DNA of 64,000 nucleotides from Cyclobacteriaceae bacterium. GTDB lineage: Bacteria; Bacteroidota; Bacteroidia; Cytophagales; Cyclobacteriaceae. The stretch covers positions 248,001 through 312,000 of the forward strand of contig JANQSI010000008.1 in assembly GCA_028284125.1 (NCBI GenBank), written 5' to 3'. The position numbers were made by a program, and so were the translations under genes. Below the pieces are notes generated by a model. The model was given only the letters and a program-made list of their open reading frames with translations. It did no database searches and was not told the origin of the DNA. Shown here in pieces: positions 8,095 to 18,700 of the stretch (the stretch's first letter is position 1; the number at the start of each line of letters is the position of its first letter).

Positions 8095-10317
8095 CTATAA
8101 ATTAAACCAGTAGGTCATTTTGATGATAAGCGCTCGATTTTTCTTTTGAAATCCTAAATCACCAAAATTTTCAGTGCCATAATTATCGGTATATACGATA
8201 AATAAATCAGATACTGGAGCAAAGCGCCATTGAAATCTAGAGTTGATATTTAGATTTTCAATCTGACTATTGTATTGAAAGAAGTTTGTGAAAAACACTG
8301 ATTTTGATAGGGTTAAATCTAATCGTGGGCCAACCAACCAAAGATCAGCATCATTGTAAGGTTCAGGCATGCGTAAGCGATTGTAATTGACCGTTAATCG
8401 GAGTGCGGCAATGGGCTGAAAACGGTAACGCAAGGTGGTTCTGAGATTCAGTCGATCGCCATTAAAAAACTCACCAGCATATCCATTGACAGAGTAGCTG
8501 AACAGCTTTCGCATATCTGAAGAGTAGTTGAAGTTAAGTCCAGTGTACGTATATCCACTGAGATTAGGAAGTTCCTCACCGCCAGTTCGTGTAGGGTCAA
8601 ATGAGCCTGTAAAAAGCCAGGTATAATTTTGTTGTAAGGAAGCAGAAAGTCTTCCCGTGTTTGCAAGAGCGGTATTTACATTAAATGCGTATCTATGATC
8701 AGTTTTTCTTCCAGAATTCCAGAAAAATTCAACTTCACCCTGGAGCTGTATTGAATTGAAAATACCTCTCCTTGGGAAAAAGTTTCTACCGAAATCCGGG
8801 TTTATCCTGAACATCCCAGGTCGAGGTACAAATCCTACTTCTGCATTGTAGTTATCACCTACATAGGTATGAGCCCAACTCCAAATCCATGAGCGGGATT
8901 GGTAGCCAATCCATCCTGAATGAGAGCTATTCTTTGAAGAAGTTTGATCGTCAAAAGAATGATGATAGTTGACTTTTCCATTCCATTTGCCATTACTGGA
9001 GGCGATGTTGTAGTCAAAACCTAGCAACCTGTTTTCGCCCTGATAAGGGGTGTCTTCGGTTACTTCATAGTCTTCAAATGTTTGTTTATTGACGGCTATA
9101 ATTCCCATGTTGGAACGGCCAAACATTTTCCGTTGCACTGCCGCAACAGTATAATTGATACTGGGAAGGTCAATAGAATTGTCCTCGGCTGCCTGCATGT
9201 TTAGCAGTCCAATTCTCCAGTTATTGTCGAGCTTGCCACTTAGTCGTGCGCCACCATAAATTCGATTTTGGACATTAGAACCGGTCGACTCATCTCGTGC
9301 GATTCCAATTCGACGGGAGAAAAAAGGTCGAAAAAAGAAGGGGTGTCCGAAGCTTTCAAAGAGGTCGGCGTTTTCAAGAAAAAATTGCCTTCGTTCCGGA
9401 AAAAATAATTCAAAGCGATTCAGATTGGTCACTTGCTCGTCTAGCTCCACTTGAGAAAAATCTGGATTGACGGTTAGATCTAGATTCAACGATGGACCTA
9501 CTGCGATCTTTGCATCTCCACCAAATTCCAATTTGTTATCAGCGGAAGTCTGGGTTTCCGATTCAAAATCTCTAGCTGATGCAGGAGATACGTAGGGAAT
9601 TAAAGCAACATTAGGACCTGATTGTTGCAATGGCTCGTCCCAAATGAGTTCTTTCATAAAGGCCAGGGAAAGAATGATGAAGTTCCTTGGGATTCGAGCC
9701 CAAGTGACACGTTCACCTGTGGTACCATCAATTCTATAAAAATTGATATTCCATTTGGTGCTGCCTGGCTTAAATCGTAACGTTTTGAAGGGAATAGCTG
9801 CTTCCGCAATCCAATAGTTTTCATGCTGACTCGCCTCAGCAAACCATCGATTATCCCAAGATAATGCAAGATCATTCCCTCTGTTGCCACCATTAGCAAT
9901 CAGACCTTCACGCTGAACACCATACGGATTAATTCCAAAATTGAATGCATTGGTATTGTCTTGAAATGGGTCTATTACAATCGTGAATCCATCAAAGTTT
10001 CCACGATAATCTCTTCTCAACGAAGGCACCGCGTAGGTTTGATTTGGAGATACATTATGCATTTTGGCTCCCACGTAAAGAAACTGGTCATCGTACGTGA
10101 GTTTTACTTCCACTTGAGAATTTCCAATGACTGAATCTGTAGGAAAATACTGATAAAAATCGGTGGCTATTTGGGCAGATTCCCAATCAACATCGTCCAG
10201 TATTCCATCAATCTTAATAGCTCGTTTCGCTCGTTTTATACGATATGCATCATCCTGAGCGGAAAGTAGGCCAGGCAGTGTAAACAAGATGGTGACGATG
10301 AAGAATGTTCTCCTCAT
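8095..10317 (-). CDS. DUF5916 outer-membrane protein with CBM9-like N-terminal domain
   Basis: A 740-aa protein with a signal peptide ending LLSAQ. Residues about 25-230 form a carbohydrate-binding family 9-like domain (IKIDGILDDVDW, then TYDDQFLYVGAKM). The rest is DUF5916, marked by NPDFSQVELDEQVTNLNRFELFFPERRQFF split over a conserved block near residues 285-315. The C-terminal half shows amphipathic beta strands and ends YWFNL, a terminal aromatic plus hydrophobic ending typical of outer-membrane barrels. These proteins are common and poorly characterised in Bacteroidota. It heads the minus-strand group with the S9 peptidase. Confidence 0.85.
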   Translation of the reverse strand: MRRTFFIVTILFTLPGLLSAQDDAYRIKRAKRAIKIDGILDDVDWESAQIATDFYQYFPTDSVIGNSQVEVKLTYDDQFLYVGAKMHNVSPNQTYAVPSLRRDYRGNFDGFTIVIDPFQDNTNAFNFGINPYGVQREGLIANGGNRGNDLALSWDNRWFAEASQHENYWIAEAAIPFKTLRFKPGSTKWNINFYRIDGTTGERVTWARIPRNFIILSLAFMKELIWDEPLQQSGPNVALIPYVSPASARDFESETQTSADNKLEFGGDAKIAVGPSLNLDLTVNPDFSQVELDEQVTNLNRFELFFPERRQFFLENADLFESFGHPFFFRPFFSRRIGIARDESTGSNVQNRIYGGARLSGKLDNNWRIGLLNMQAAEDNSIDLPSINYTVAAVQRKMFGRSNMGIIAVNKQTFEDYEVTEDTPYQGENRLLGFDYNIASSNGKWNGKVNYHHSFDDQTSSKNSSHSGWIGYQSRSWIWSWAHTYVGDNYNAEVGFVPRPGMFRINPDFGRNFFPRRGIFNSIQLQGEVEFFWNSGRKTDHRYAFNVNTALANTGRLSASLQQNYTWLFTGSFDPTRTGGEELPNLSGYTYTGLNFNYSSDMRKLFSYSVNGYAGEFFNGDRLNLRTTLRYRFQPIAALRLTVNYNRLRMPEPYNDADLWLVGPRLDLTLSKSVFFTNFFQYNSQIENLNINSRFQWRFAPVSDLFIVYTDNYGTENFGDLGFQKKNRALIIKMTYWFNL

Positions 10318-10467
10318 CTAGCTAAGATAGTGGCGAGTTCTAAATCAAGCTGCCAAACTCAATAGACATTTGATAGACGGTTGAGGATTCCTTTTCAATG
10401 GACCTCTTCAACAAACCAACATGCAAAAATTGATGTAAAATGCAATTCCAGATAGTTTTACTGCAGA

Positions 10468-11058
10468 TTAGAGAAGTCCATTCTCTTTGATTTCATTGTA
10501 AATCCTAAGGCATATCCAGGCATCTGTTGCAGCATATTTCTTTTGTCCATGCGTTAGTTCTTCTATCTCCCAATTGGACGTTTGCTGACCTTTCGAGATC
10601 CGTTGTTTCAAAAAAATTGCAGCTAATTTTTTTACCCCGATGTGCTTCACTCCAATATCTCTCGCGATGTTGTTTATGTCCATGAAACCAGATGGATTAA
10701 ACCTGCTCAATTTCTCCAACTCCTTAATATCATCGTCTATACTAATCCCAAGTTTGGTCACTTCCGGATTTCCCATTAAATCAAAAAGTGGCCTGGGATA
10801 ACCAATTTTATTCAGGCGGAATAGAAAAGCTTCATTGTTAGATGAAAGTTGGATCATTGCGGTGGGATTGTACTCACCTTTTTTAAAAGTTGGTTTTTTC
10901 TCCGTATCAAAGCCCAATATTTCTTCGTCATGGAGTGTCTCAATTGCATTGTCTAATTGATCCTCAGATTCCACGACATGGATTGGCCCATTAAAGGCAA
11001 GCAATGGAAGCTTTCGAATATCTTCGTTTGTGATATTGTCCCAAAATTGATCAGGCAC
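10468..11058 (-). CDS. 3'-5' exonuclease, DEDDy type (RNase D/WRN-like)
   Basis: A stand-alone 196-aa exonuclease domain. DEDDy residues are visible: Asp51 and Glu53 in GFDTE, Asp108-110 in GISIDDDIKEL, and Tyr175 with Asp179 in YAATD. Such domains remove nucleotides from the 3' ends of DNA or RNA using two metal ions. There is no HRDC domain, so it is not full-length RNase D. Its first codons overlap the end of the NhaC antiporter gene by 8 bp, suggesting translational coupling, though a functional link is not obvious. Cytoplasmic. Confidence 0.85.
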   Translation of the reverse strand: MPDQFWDNITNEDIRKLPLLAFNGPIHVVESEDQLDNAIETLHDEEILGFDTEKKPTFKKGEYNPTAMIQLSSNNEAFLFRLNKIGYPRPLFDLMGNPEVTKLGISIDDDIKELEKLSRFNPSGFMDINNIARDIGVKHIGVKKLAAIFLKQRISKGQQTSNWEIEELTHGQKKYAATDAWICLRIYNEIKENGLL

Positions 11059-12532
11059 TCTTCTCGGTTAGTTTTCTTATTTTAAATCCTGTATAACCAA
11101 CAACCATGGTCATAATTGGACTAAGCAGGTTAAAGAAAGCATAGGGGAGGTAGGCAAAAGTCGCTACGCCAAGAACCGTTGAATGGTAGGCACCGCAGGT
11201 ATTCCATGGAATTAGCACGGATGTCACGGTCCCAGAATCTTCAAGCGATCGACTTAAATTCTCTGGTGCCAGGCCTTTGTCCTTGTAGATGTCAGCATAC
11301 ATGCGACCTGGAACGACTATCGCAAGATATTGATCGGAAGCAGTTACATTGAAAAATACGCAAGTGCCCACGGTAGAAGAAATTAGTGATCCAGTTGAAT
11401 TCACCATTGAAATGATGGATTTTGCTATTCGCTTAAGCATCCCAGAACCTTCCATCACCCCGCCGAAAATCATCGCCGAAATGATTAACCAGATGGTGCC
11501 TAACATCCCTTTCATTCCACCGGCACTCAGCAAACCTTCTTCATCAAGGCTCGCAATGCCTGTCTCAAATGATATATCACCAAATAATGCCTGCATACTT
11601 CCCATAAAACTGGAAGAGAATCCCTTTGGAAGGTATTTGTAAAGTTTACCATCATAGCTGACCTGTGTAGCGACTTCCTGGACCAAACTTGGTTGAAAAA
11701 TAAGTGCAAAAACAGATCCTAGGATAGTTCCAATAAGAAGTGCTGGTAGTGCTGGAACTTTCTTAACTATCAATGCTACAACCACAATTGGAACAATGAA
11801 GAGCCAACCTGAAATATAGAATTTATCACTAATAGCGGCAAGTATTGCATCTTTTTCTGCAATGGTACCATCAGCTGGTCCTGATAGACCAATGATAAGA
11901 AATGCAATTAAAGCAATAGAAATGGAAGGTACAGTTGTGATAGTCATGTACCGAATATGCGTAAACAGATCTGTTCCTGCCATCGCAGGTGCCAAGTTCG
12001 TTGTGTCAGACAATGGAGACATTTTATCGCCGAAATATGCCCCTGAAAGGATGGCGCCAGCGATCATTCCTTCATTAATATCGAGTGCTCTTCCAATCCC
12101 AATCAGCGCAATCCCAACGGTGGCGGCTGTGGTCCAGGAACTCCCAGTGGCAATGGAGACAATTGCGCAGGTGATACAAGCAGCAAAAAGAAAAATGGTT
12201 GGATTGAGAATCTGAAGACCGTAGTAGATCATTGCCGGAACCACGCCACTGAGCATCCATGTTCCTGCCAACGCACCGATCATCAATAGAATAAGCATAG
12301 AAGCCATAGCGGAGCTAATACTTTTCACAATACCACTTTGGATTTCATCCCATTTGAAGCCGATTCGAAAGGCCATGATTGCAGCGACAGCAGCGGAAAG
12401 AATGAGCACAATCTGGTTCGAACCACCTAAAGCCTCACTTCCGAAGATACCGACATTGATGATGAGTAAAACAATAAGAAAAATAATGGGGATGAAGGAT
12501 TCACCAAGGGTGGGTTCACGCTTTGTTGTCAT
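11051..12532 (-). CDS. nhaC: Na+/H+ antiporter, NhaC family
   Basis: An inner-membrane protein of about 493 aa with roughly 11-12 hydrophobic helices. Family motifs include ATGSSWTTAATVGIALIG, the GAILSGAYFGDKMSPLSDTT region and a matching C-terminal half-repeat (VVPGRMYADIY, then SLEDSGTVTSVLIPWNTCG). It would exchange sodium for protons, fitting a marine habitat. The ATG near 12532 (MTTKREPTLGES) is preferred over an upstream TTG near 12556. The divergent region between it and the giant gene is about 230 bp and A+T-rich. Confidence 0.88.
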   Translation of the reverse strand: MTTKREPTLGESFIPIIFLIVLLIINVGIFGSEALGGSNQIVLILSAAVAAIMAFRIGFKWDEIQSGIVKSISSAMASMLILLMIGALAGTWMLSGVVPAMIYYGLQILNPTIFLFAACITCAIVSIATGSSWTTAATVGIALIGIGRALDINEGMIAGAILSGAYFGDKMSPLSDTTNLAPAMAGTDLFTHIRYMTITTVPSISIALIAFLIIGLSGPADGTIAEKDAILAAISDKFYISGWLFIVPIVVVALIVKKVPALPALLIGTILGSVFALIFQPSLVQEVATQVSYDGKLYKYLPKGFSSSFMGSMQALFGDISFETGIASLDEEGLLSAGGMKGMLGTIWLIISAMIFGGVMEGSGMLKRIAKSIISMVNSTGSLISSTVGTCVFFNVTASDQYLAIVVPGRMYADIYKDKGLAPENLSRSLEDSGTVTSVLIPWNTCGAYHSTVLGVATFAYLPYAFFNLLSPIMTMVVGYTGFKIRKLTEKSA

Positions 12533-12678
12533 TTTTAATTTTTTGCTAACCGCCAAAATAGGGCTTTTTAGGTTAGTGGTAAAAAACCAATATTCAATGT
12601 GAAGCTTTAAACGTAATTGGAATGGTAAAAATGTAATTCACATATTCAATTATCATTTGCAAAAAAAGGGGGCTTATA

Positions 12679-12712
12679 AATATTGAATTACCAATATTTT
12701 TTAGTACTTTTC
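12679..12712 (+). promoter_or_regulatory. promoter-like block with inverted repeat upstream of the 5667-aa gene
   Basis: TACTTTTC at 12705-12712 resembles the Bacteroidota -7 box TAnnTTTG. A TTG at 12683-12685 is spaced 19 nt upstream, as expected for the -33 box. An exact inverted repeat AATATTG-6nt-CAATATT (12679-12698) overlaps the -33 position and could be an operator. A closely similar block precedes the second giant gene at 35224-35247. ATG follows 54 nt later. Confidence 0.45.
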
Positions 12713-12766
12713 GGGTAGCTGCCTTAGTTGCTAAACCTTTTATAAACCACTATTACACCTGCCACG

Positions 12767-15700
12767 ATGAAGGTACCTTTTGCTGCTGCCTGGAGAATTC
12801 TTTGTATTTTCTTATTGCTTCCATTAACCACTAAGAGTCAAGACTTTGCACTCTTATTTGATGGCTTGGATGATGAAGCATTTGTCAATGTTGGACCAAC
12901 ATTTGACGGAGGTGGTGATTTCACCTTTGAAGCATGGATTTTTCCATCTTCCATCTCTGGAACACAACCTATTGCGAGTTGGACAGATGCTGTGAGTCAG
13001 TATGCTGTTTTTTCCATAGATGACAATGGGTTTCTCGATCTCTTTCAGGACGGTGGAAGTGGAGGGGTTAGTTCAAAAGGCACTGTTGCTGTCGAGGCAA
13101 ACGAATGGACACATGTTGCTTTTACATTAGCAGCTGGATCCATTTCATTTTATGTGAATGGTGTAGAAGAAGCAATAGGTTCACCGTTGATGACAGCATC
13201 TGGTCTAAGTGAATTTAGGCTTGGTTCCAGTCCCGTTATTGGTAATTATGGTGGATTAATTGATGAGGTTCGGGTTTGGAACGCTTTGCAGGACCAATCC
13301 ACGATAGAAAGTCAGATGTTTACTCCACTTTCTGGGTTTGAAGGAAATCTGATTGCTTATTATACTTTCAATCAAATCACTGGAACGGGGTTGCCTGACA
13401 ATTCGACTAGTGGTTTCGATATGACCTTATTCAATTTCCCATCACCAACTGACCCAAATTGGATTCCTTCAGTAGCACTTACTCCAGTTAGCCCAGGCGG
13501 AGTTAATACAGGTTTGGTTCTTTGGTTAAGAGCAGATGAGGGAACAACGATTGCAACAGGAGTTTCAAATTGGGAAGATCAGTCGATGGCAGGAAATGAT
13601 GTGGTTCAAGCAGCAGGAACTAGCCAGCCAGCATTAACTCCCAATGGGTTGAACTTTCGGCCAGTTCTTACTTTCGATGGTGGTGACGACCTTTCCACAA
13701 CTAACACCGGATTAATAGGAGGAGGGAACTACACCAAAATTACAGTTTCAAAAGTGACAACTCTCCCAGGAGGTCAAAACATCTTGAGTGCAGGTGGCGT
13801 TGGTACTCATGCAACTTATTATAATCCCGATGGTGAGCCCACCATTTTACACGGTTCCGATCAACTGAGTAGCATCGGGAGTGAGGTGAATAACAATATA
13901 ATTTTTACCTCACTATACACCACATCACTTGCTGTATTATTGGAGCAGTACCTTGATGGACGATTGATAGGAACTAACGGTGGCGTGGCTTCATACACAG
14001 ATCCGGGTCCAACATCCGTTGGAAGTTGGCAAGGAGGAGATTACATGGTTGGTGATATTGCTGAAGCAATCATGTTTTCTGCTGCTATCAATCCAACGGA
14101 TAGGAGAAAGGTTGAATCTTATTTGGCAGTTAAATATGGAATTTTTAGAGATGTCTCGCCCGCTGAAAGTTACCTAGCCTCTGATGGGTTAACATCAATG
14201 TGGGATCAGTCAGGATTTAGTGGCTTCCTTAATGATGTCACTGTTATCGGTCGAGATGATGTGTCAGGACTCCATCAGAAACAATCACAATCTGCAAGTG
14301 CTGATCGAGTTGTTACAATGGGTGTTGGAGGAATTGCGCTGGATAATGCAAGTAATTCCAATTTGATAACATCCGATTTAAGCTTTCTTTCCTGGGCCAA
14401 TGACGATGGCAGTGAAAATACATATAACACACCAGTAACCGGCATATCCAATGTTGGTAACAGAATTGGTCGACTTTGGAAAATAGACAAGCAAGGTGGA
14501 GATATTGGAAACCTAACCATTCAATTTGATCTGAATGGAAATTTGCCTCCTAGTTCTGAAGCTATTGATTATAAGCTTCTGATCGATAATGATGGTGTTG
14601 ATTATTCTGACGCTACAGTCATAAATGCTGATAGCTATACTTCAGGTATTGTTGAGTTTTCTGGAGTAAACTTCAGTGATGGTCAATTTTTCACTCTGGG
14701 AATCCGGACTCCATCATATGTAGTTACCAATAACAACGATTCAGGAGAAGGTTCTCTTCGTCAGACGATCCTTGATGCAAATAATAGTTCTGAGGAGACA
14801 ATATCGTTTAACATGCCTGGGTCCCTAACAATTTCAGTTCTTTCACAACTCCCAACCATTACTAGTGGAGCAAGAATTGATGGGACCACACAGTCAGGAT
14901 GGACATTTGGTGATCCTGCCAATATGGTTATAATAGACGGTGCTAGTGCTCCGGGATCAACGGATGGAATTGTTATTAGCAGTCCAAATGTTCAAATCCT
15001 TGGAATGGTCATCGACAATTTTGATGATGGTATTAGAATCAATGGCGGGTCAGACGATGTGACGATTGGATCTGCTGGTAAAGGAAACGTGATAAAAGGA
15101 AGTGCTAGAAATGGTATTGCCTTCTCATCTACTTCTGATTTTGTTTCTATACAAGCTAACCGAATCGGGACGTCTATCGATGGTACTTCTGGAGATGGGA
15201 ACTTAACCCATGGAATATCAGTGACTGGTAACAACGTCACAATCGGAGGAAATCGATTGGCAGGAGAAGGTAATTTGATCTCCGCGAATGGTAATTCTAC
15301 TTCAGATTATGCGATTCAAATCAGTAACTCAACAACAGTAAATGTTTATGGAAACTTGATCGGGACGAATGCTGCTGGAACTGGCGGTTTGGGAAACAAC
15401 AGAGGCATCAACATAACTACCAATGCATCTCAAGTCAATATAGGTGGCACAGGTACCGGGCAGGGAAATGTGATTTCAGACAATGGTACGTTTGGTGTTG
15501 TTGTACAGTCCAATGCTTCCAATGTAGTAATTGATTCTAACATTATTGGTTTGGATAATACGGGTAATGTTTCGTTAGGCAACAATGGTGCAGGAGTGAG
15601 TATAATCAGTGCAGATGGGCCTGGAATGGAAATTCGTAATAATGTTATCTCAGCCAACACCAGTGAGGGAATTGAAGTCGATGGAGTACAGAGCGAGTTG

Positions 15701-18700
15701 CAAATAATCAATAATCTTATTGGAACTAACGCTTCCGGAGAAGATGGAACAGGTCATGGCAACTTGAGTCATGGTATTGGTATTCGATTAAGCGACGGCT
15801 TGGGAAGTGGACAACCAATTGTGATAGATGGTAATACTGTTTCAGGAAATGGAATTAGTACCAATATCAATGGAATCAACTTTGCGCTTGCAAATAGTCA
15901 TTTCCAAATAATCAACAATAGAATTGGAGTTGAATCGGTAGCAAATACCTCTTATGCAAATGCTGGAGAGGGAATTGAATTTAGCACTACAACAACCGAT
16001 GTGATTGTTGGTGGCTCGGGAAATACAAATGTGATTTCATACAATGGTGTCAACGGAATTTTGTTTGCCGGGAACTCTTCCAATGGAAACGATATTTTAC
16101 TAAATGTAATAACCTGTAACACCGGAGAGGAGATCGCTTTTGGATCAACTCCGCTAGTAGACGCTCCAGTCATAACTACTATAAGTGCCTCATCAATTGC
16201 GGGTACTTCCACAGCGACAAATTCACCAACCGTTCATTTGTATGAAATCGATCCAACTTGCGTGGATAATGCTTCAGTGTTGGTGGCGACACGTCCAGTC
16301 ACCGGTGGTAACTGGTCTTATTTCAATACGATTGATGTGACTAAGACATATGTTGCGACCGTCACTGATGCTACCAATGGAATTTCAGAATACAGTGCCC
16401 CTGCTAAGTTGGCTACTGCTCCGGCAAATCTGGTGGCTTACACTTCTTCAGCCACAGAAATCACGTTTGAGTGGACAGACAGCCCGGATGAAACCAGCTA
16501 CATCTTGGAGCGAGCAGATGATTTCGGATTTACCTCTGGGGTTACAACAGTTGATGGTGCCATTCCTGCTGGAACCACCAGTACCACATTTAGCGCTGGC
16601 GTTGACCAAGCCTATTTCTATCGCCTAACTGCCGTGAATGCGCTTGGAAGCAGCCCTGCAGGAATTGAATTTGCTACTACTCGAGATTTTCCAGGATATG
16701 CCTTGCATTTCAATGGAACGAATCAACAATTAACAGTAACCTCACCAACGGATTTGCCAACTGGAAACGATGCATTTACCATTGAAGCCTGGGTAAAGCC
16801 AGACAATCAAAAACTGGATGACGGAATTGTCAGTTGGGGTAACTCGAGCTTTAATGCTCAGTTCAACGGGTTTATGCTGACGGCTGGCGAAACGTATGCT
16901 TTTGGATTGAAGCATACGTTTCGCAACAACGTACTTGAATTGCAAACGCCTGATCTTTCGGGCGAATGGCACCATGTAGCAGTTTCGTATGATGGAACAA
17001 CGCGAACACTATACCTTGATGGAGTGCCTCTTGGTAGTGATATGCCTGGAGCTCAAAATGTTCAGTACAGTGCAATTTTCATAGCTTCATCTCTTGCAAA
17101 TTTTGATGGTCAAATGGATGAGGTGAAAATTTGGAACATTGCTAAGACTGACTTCTCGGATCGGTTTGCTCCTCTGCAAGGAAATGAGTCAGGATTGATC
17201 GCCTATTATCCATTGGATGAAAATACCGGAACCAATACGGTGGACAGAAGCACGAACAGTAATCAGGCTGCAATCAATTTTGGTCCCGGTTCTGTTCCAT
17301 CTACCTTACTAAACAAACTAGTAACTAATACCAATGATTCTGGAGCCGGATCATTGCGTCAAGCCATAACCGAAGCAAACGGCACTACATTTCAGGTCAC
17401 TATTGAATTTGACCTTCCAAGTGCCAATGACATCATCAATGTAACAAGCGGTCCATTACCAGTTCTGGATGGAAATATAATCATTGATGCAACGACACAA
17501 ACAGGTTGGGTTTTCAGCACTGGGATGATACCTACCATCAGAGACAATTGTGCATGTGATATTGGACTGGAAACTGCAATTGGAGCAGATGTAGAGATCT
17601 ATGGTTTGCGAATCGCTGATTTTGACAACCACGGAATCCAAAGCCCGGTTTCTTCAGGTTCATTGACTGTTGGTGCATTTGGGAAAGGCAATGTTATTGT
17701 CAATAATGGAAATAATGGTGTAAACAGATGGTCTGCCACTGATTTCACCATTCAAAGCAACCACATTGGAGTTGAGTATAATGGAGTCGGCAATGGTAAT
17801 GCGGGTCGTGGATTGGAAATTGAGTCTGGTGGAAGTGGAGCAATCATAGGTGGATTAGTTGCTGGGGAAGGAAATGTGATATCATCGAATACAAGTCACG
17901 GTATCTTTTTTAATAGTTCCGATAACAATGAGATACTTGGAAATTATGTAGGGACTGATCATCTCGGAACAGCAGCTAGACCAAATGGTCAAGATGGATT
18001 ATTTGCAGGAAGTAATTCTGAAGGCCACCGAATAGTTGGAAATATTTTTAGTGGAAATACCGAGGAGGGGCTTTACTTCCTAACCGGTAGCGACAATATC
18101 ACGATACGATCCAACAAGATTGGGGTTGATATCAATGGAGATCCTATGGGCAATGGGAACAATGGAATCTACTTTGATGGAAACGCAAGTGATAACAAGA
18201 TTGGAGGACTCGTATCGCAATCAAACGATATTGGAAATAATGGTGGTTTTGGAATTTTGTACGACGGCACTACAGTAGCTCGAAATTTCTATTCTGTTAA
18301 CTCCTTTCATGACAATACATCCGGAGCTATTTCACATACAGTAGGCAGCAATTCCGGAATATTACCTCCTGTCATTACTTCCGCAACTACTGGCGATGTG
18401 TTTGGAACTGGAGTCTCAGGTCATCGCATTCATGTATATGTTTCAGACGGAAATGGACAAGGAGAAACACTACTGGATTCCGCAGATGTTGATGGTGGTG
18501 GTAACTGGACGATTGGTGGTCTTTCGATTTCTTTAACAGACGAACTAGTTGCAACTGCGACTCATCTGACCAATGGATCTTCAGAATTTTCAACTCCCTT
18601 CTTAGAGCAGGAGATCTTTACGGTAACAAATACTGCTAATTCAGGAGTTGGAACCTTGAGAGAAGTCATCGGTTTAGCGAATGCCTCCCTTGCGAACACG

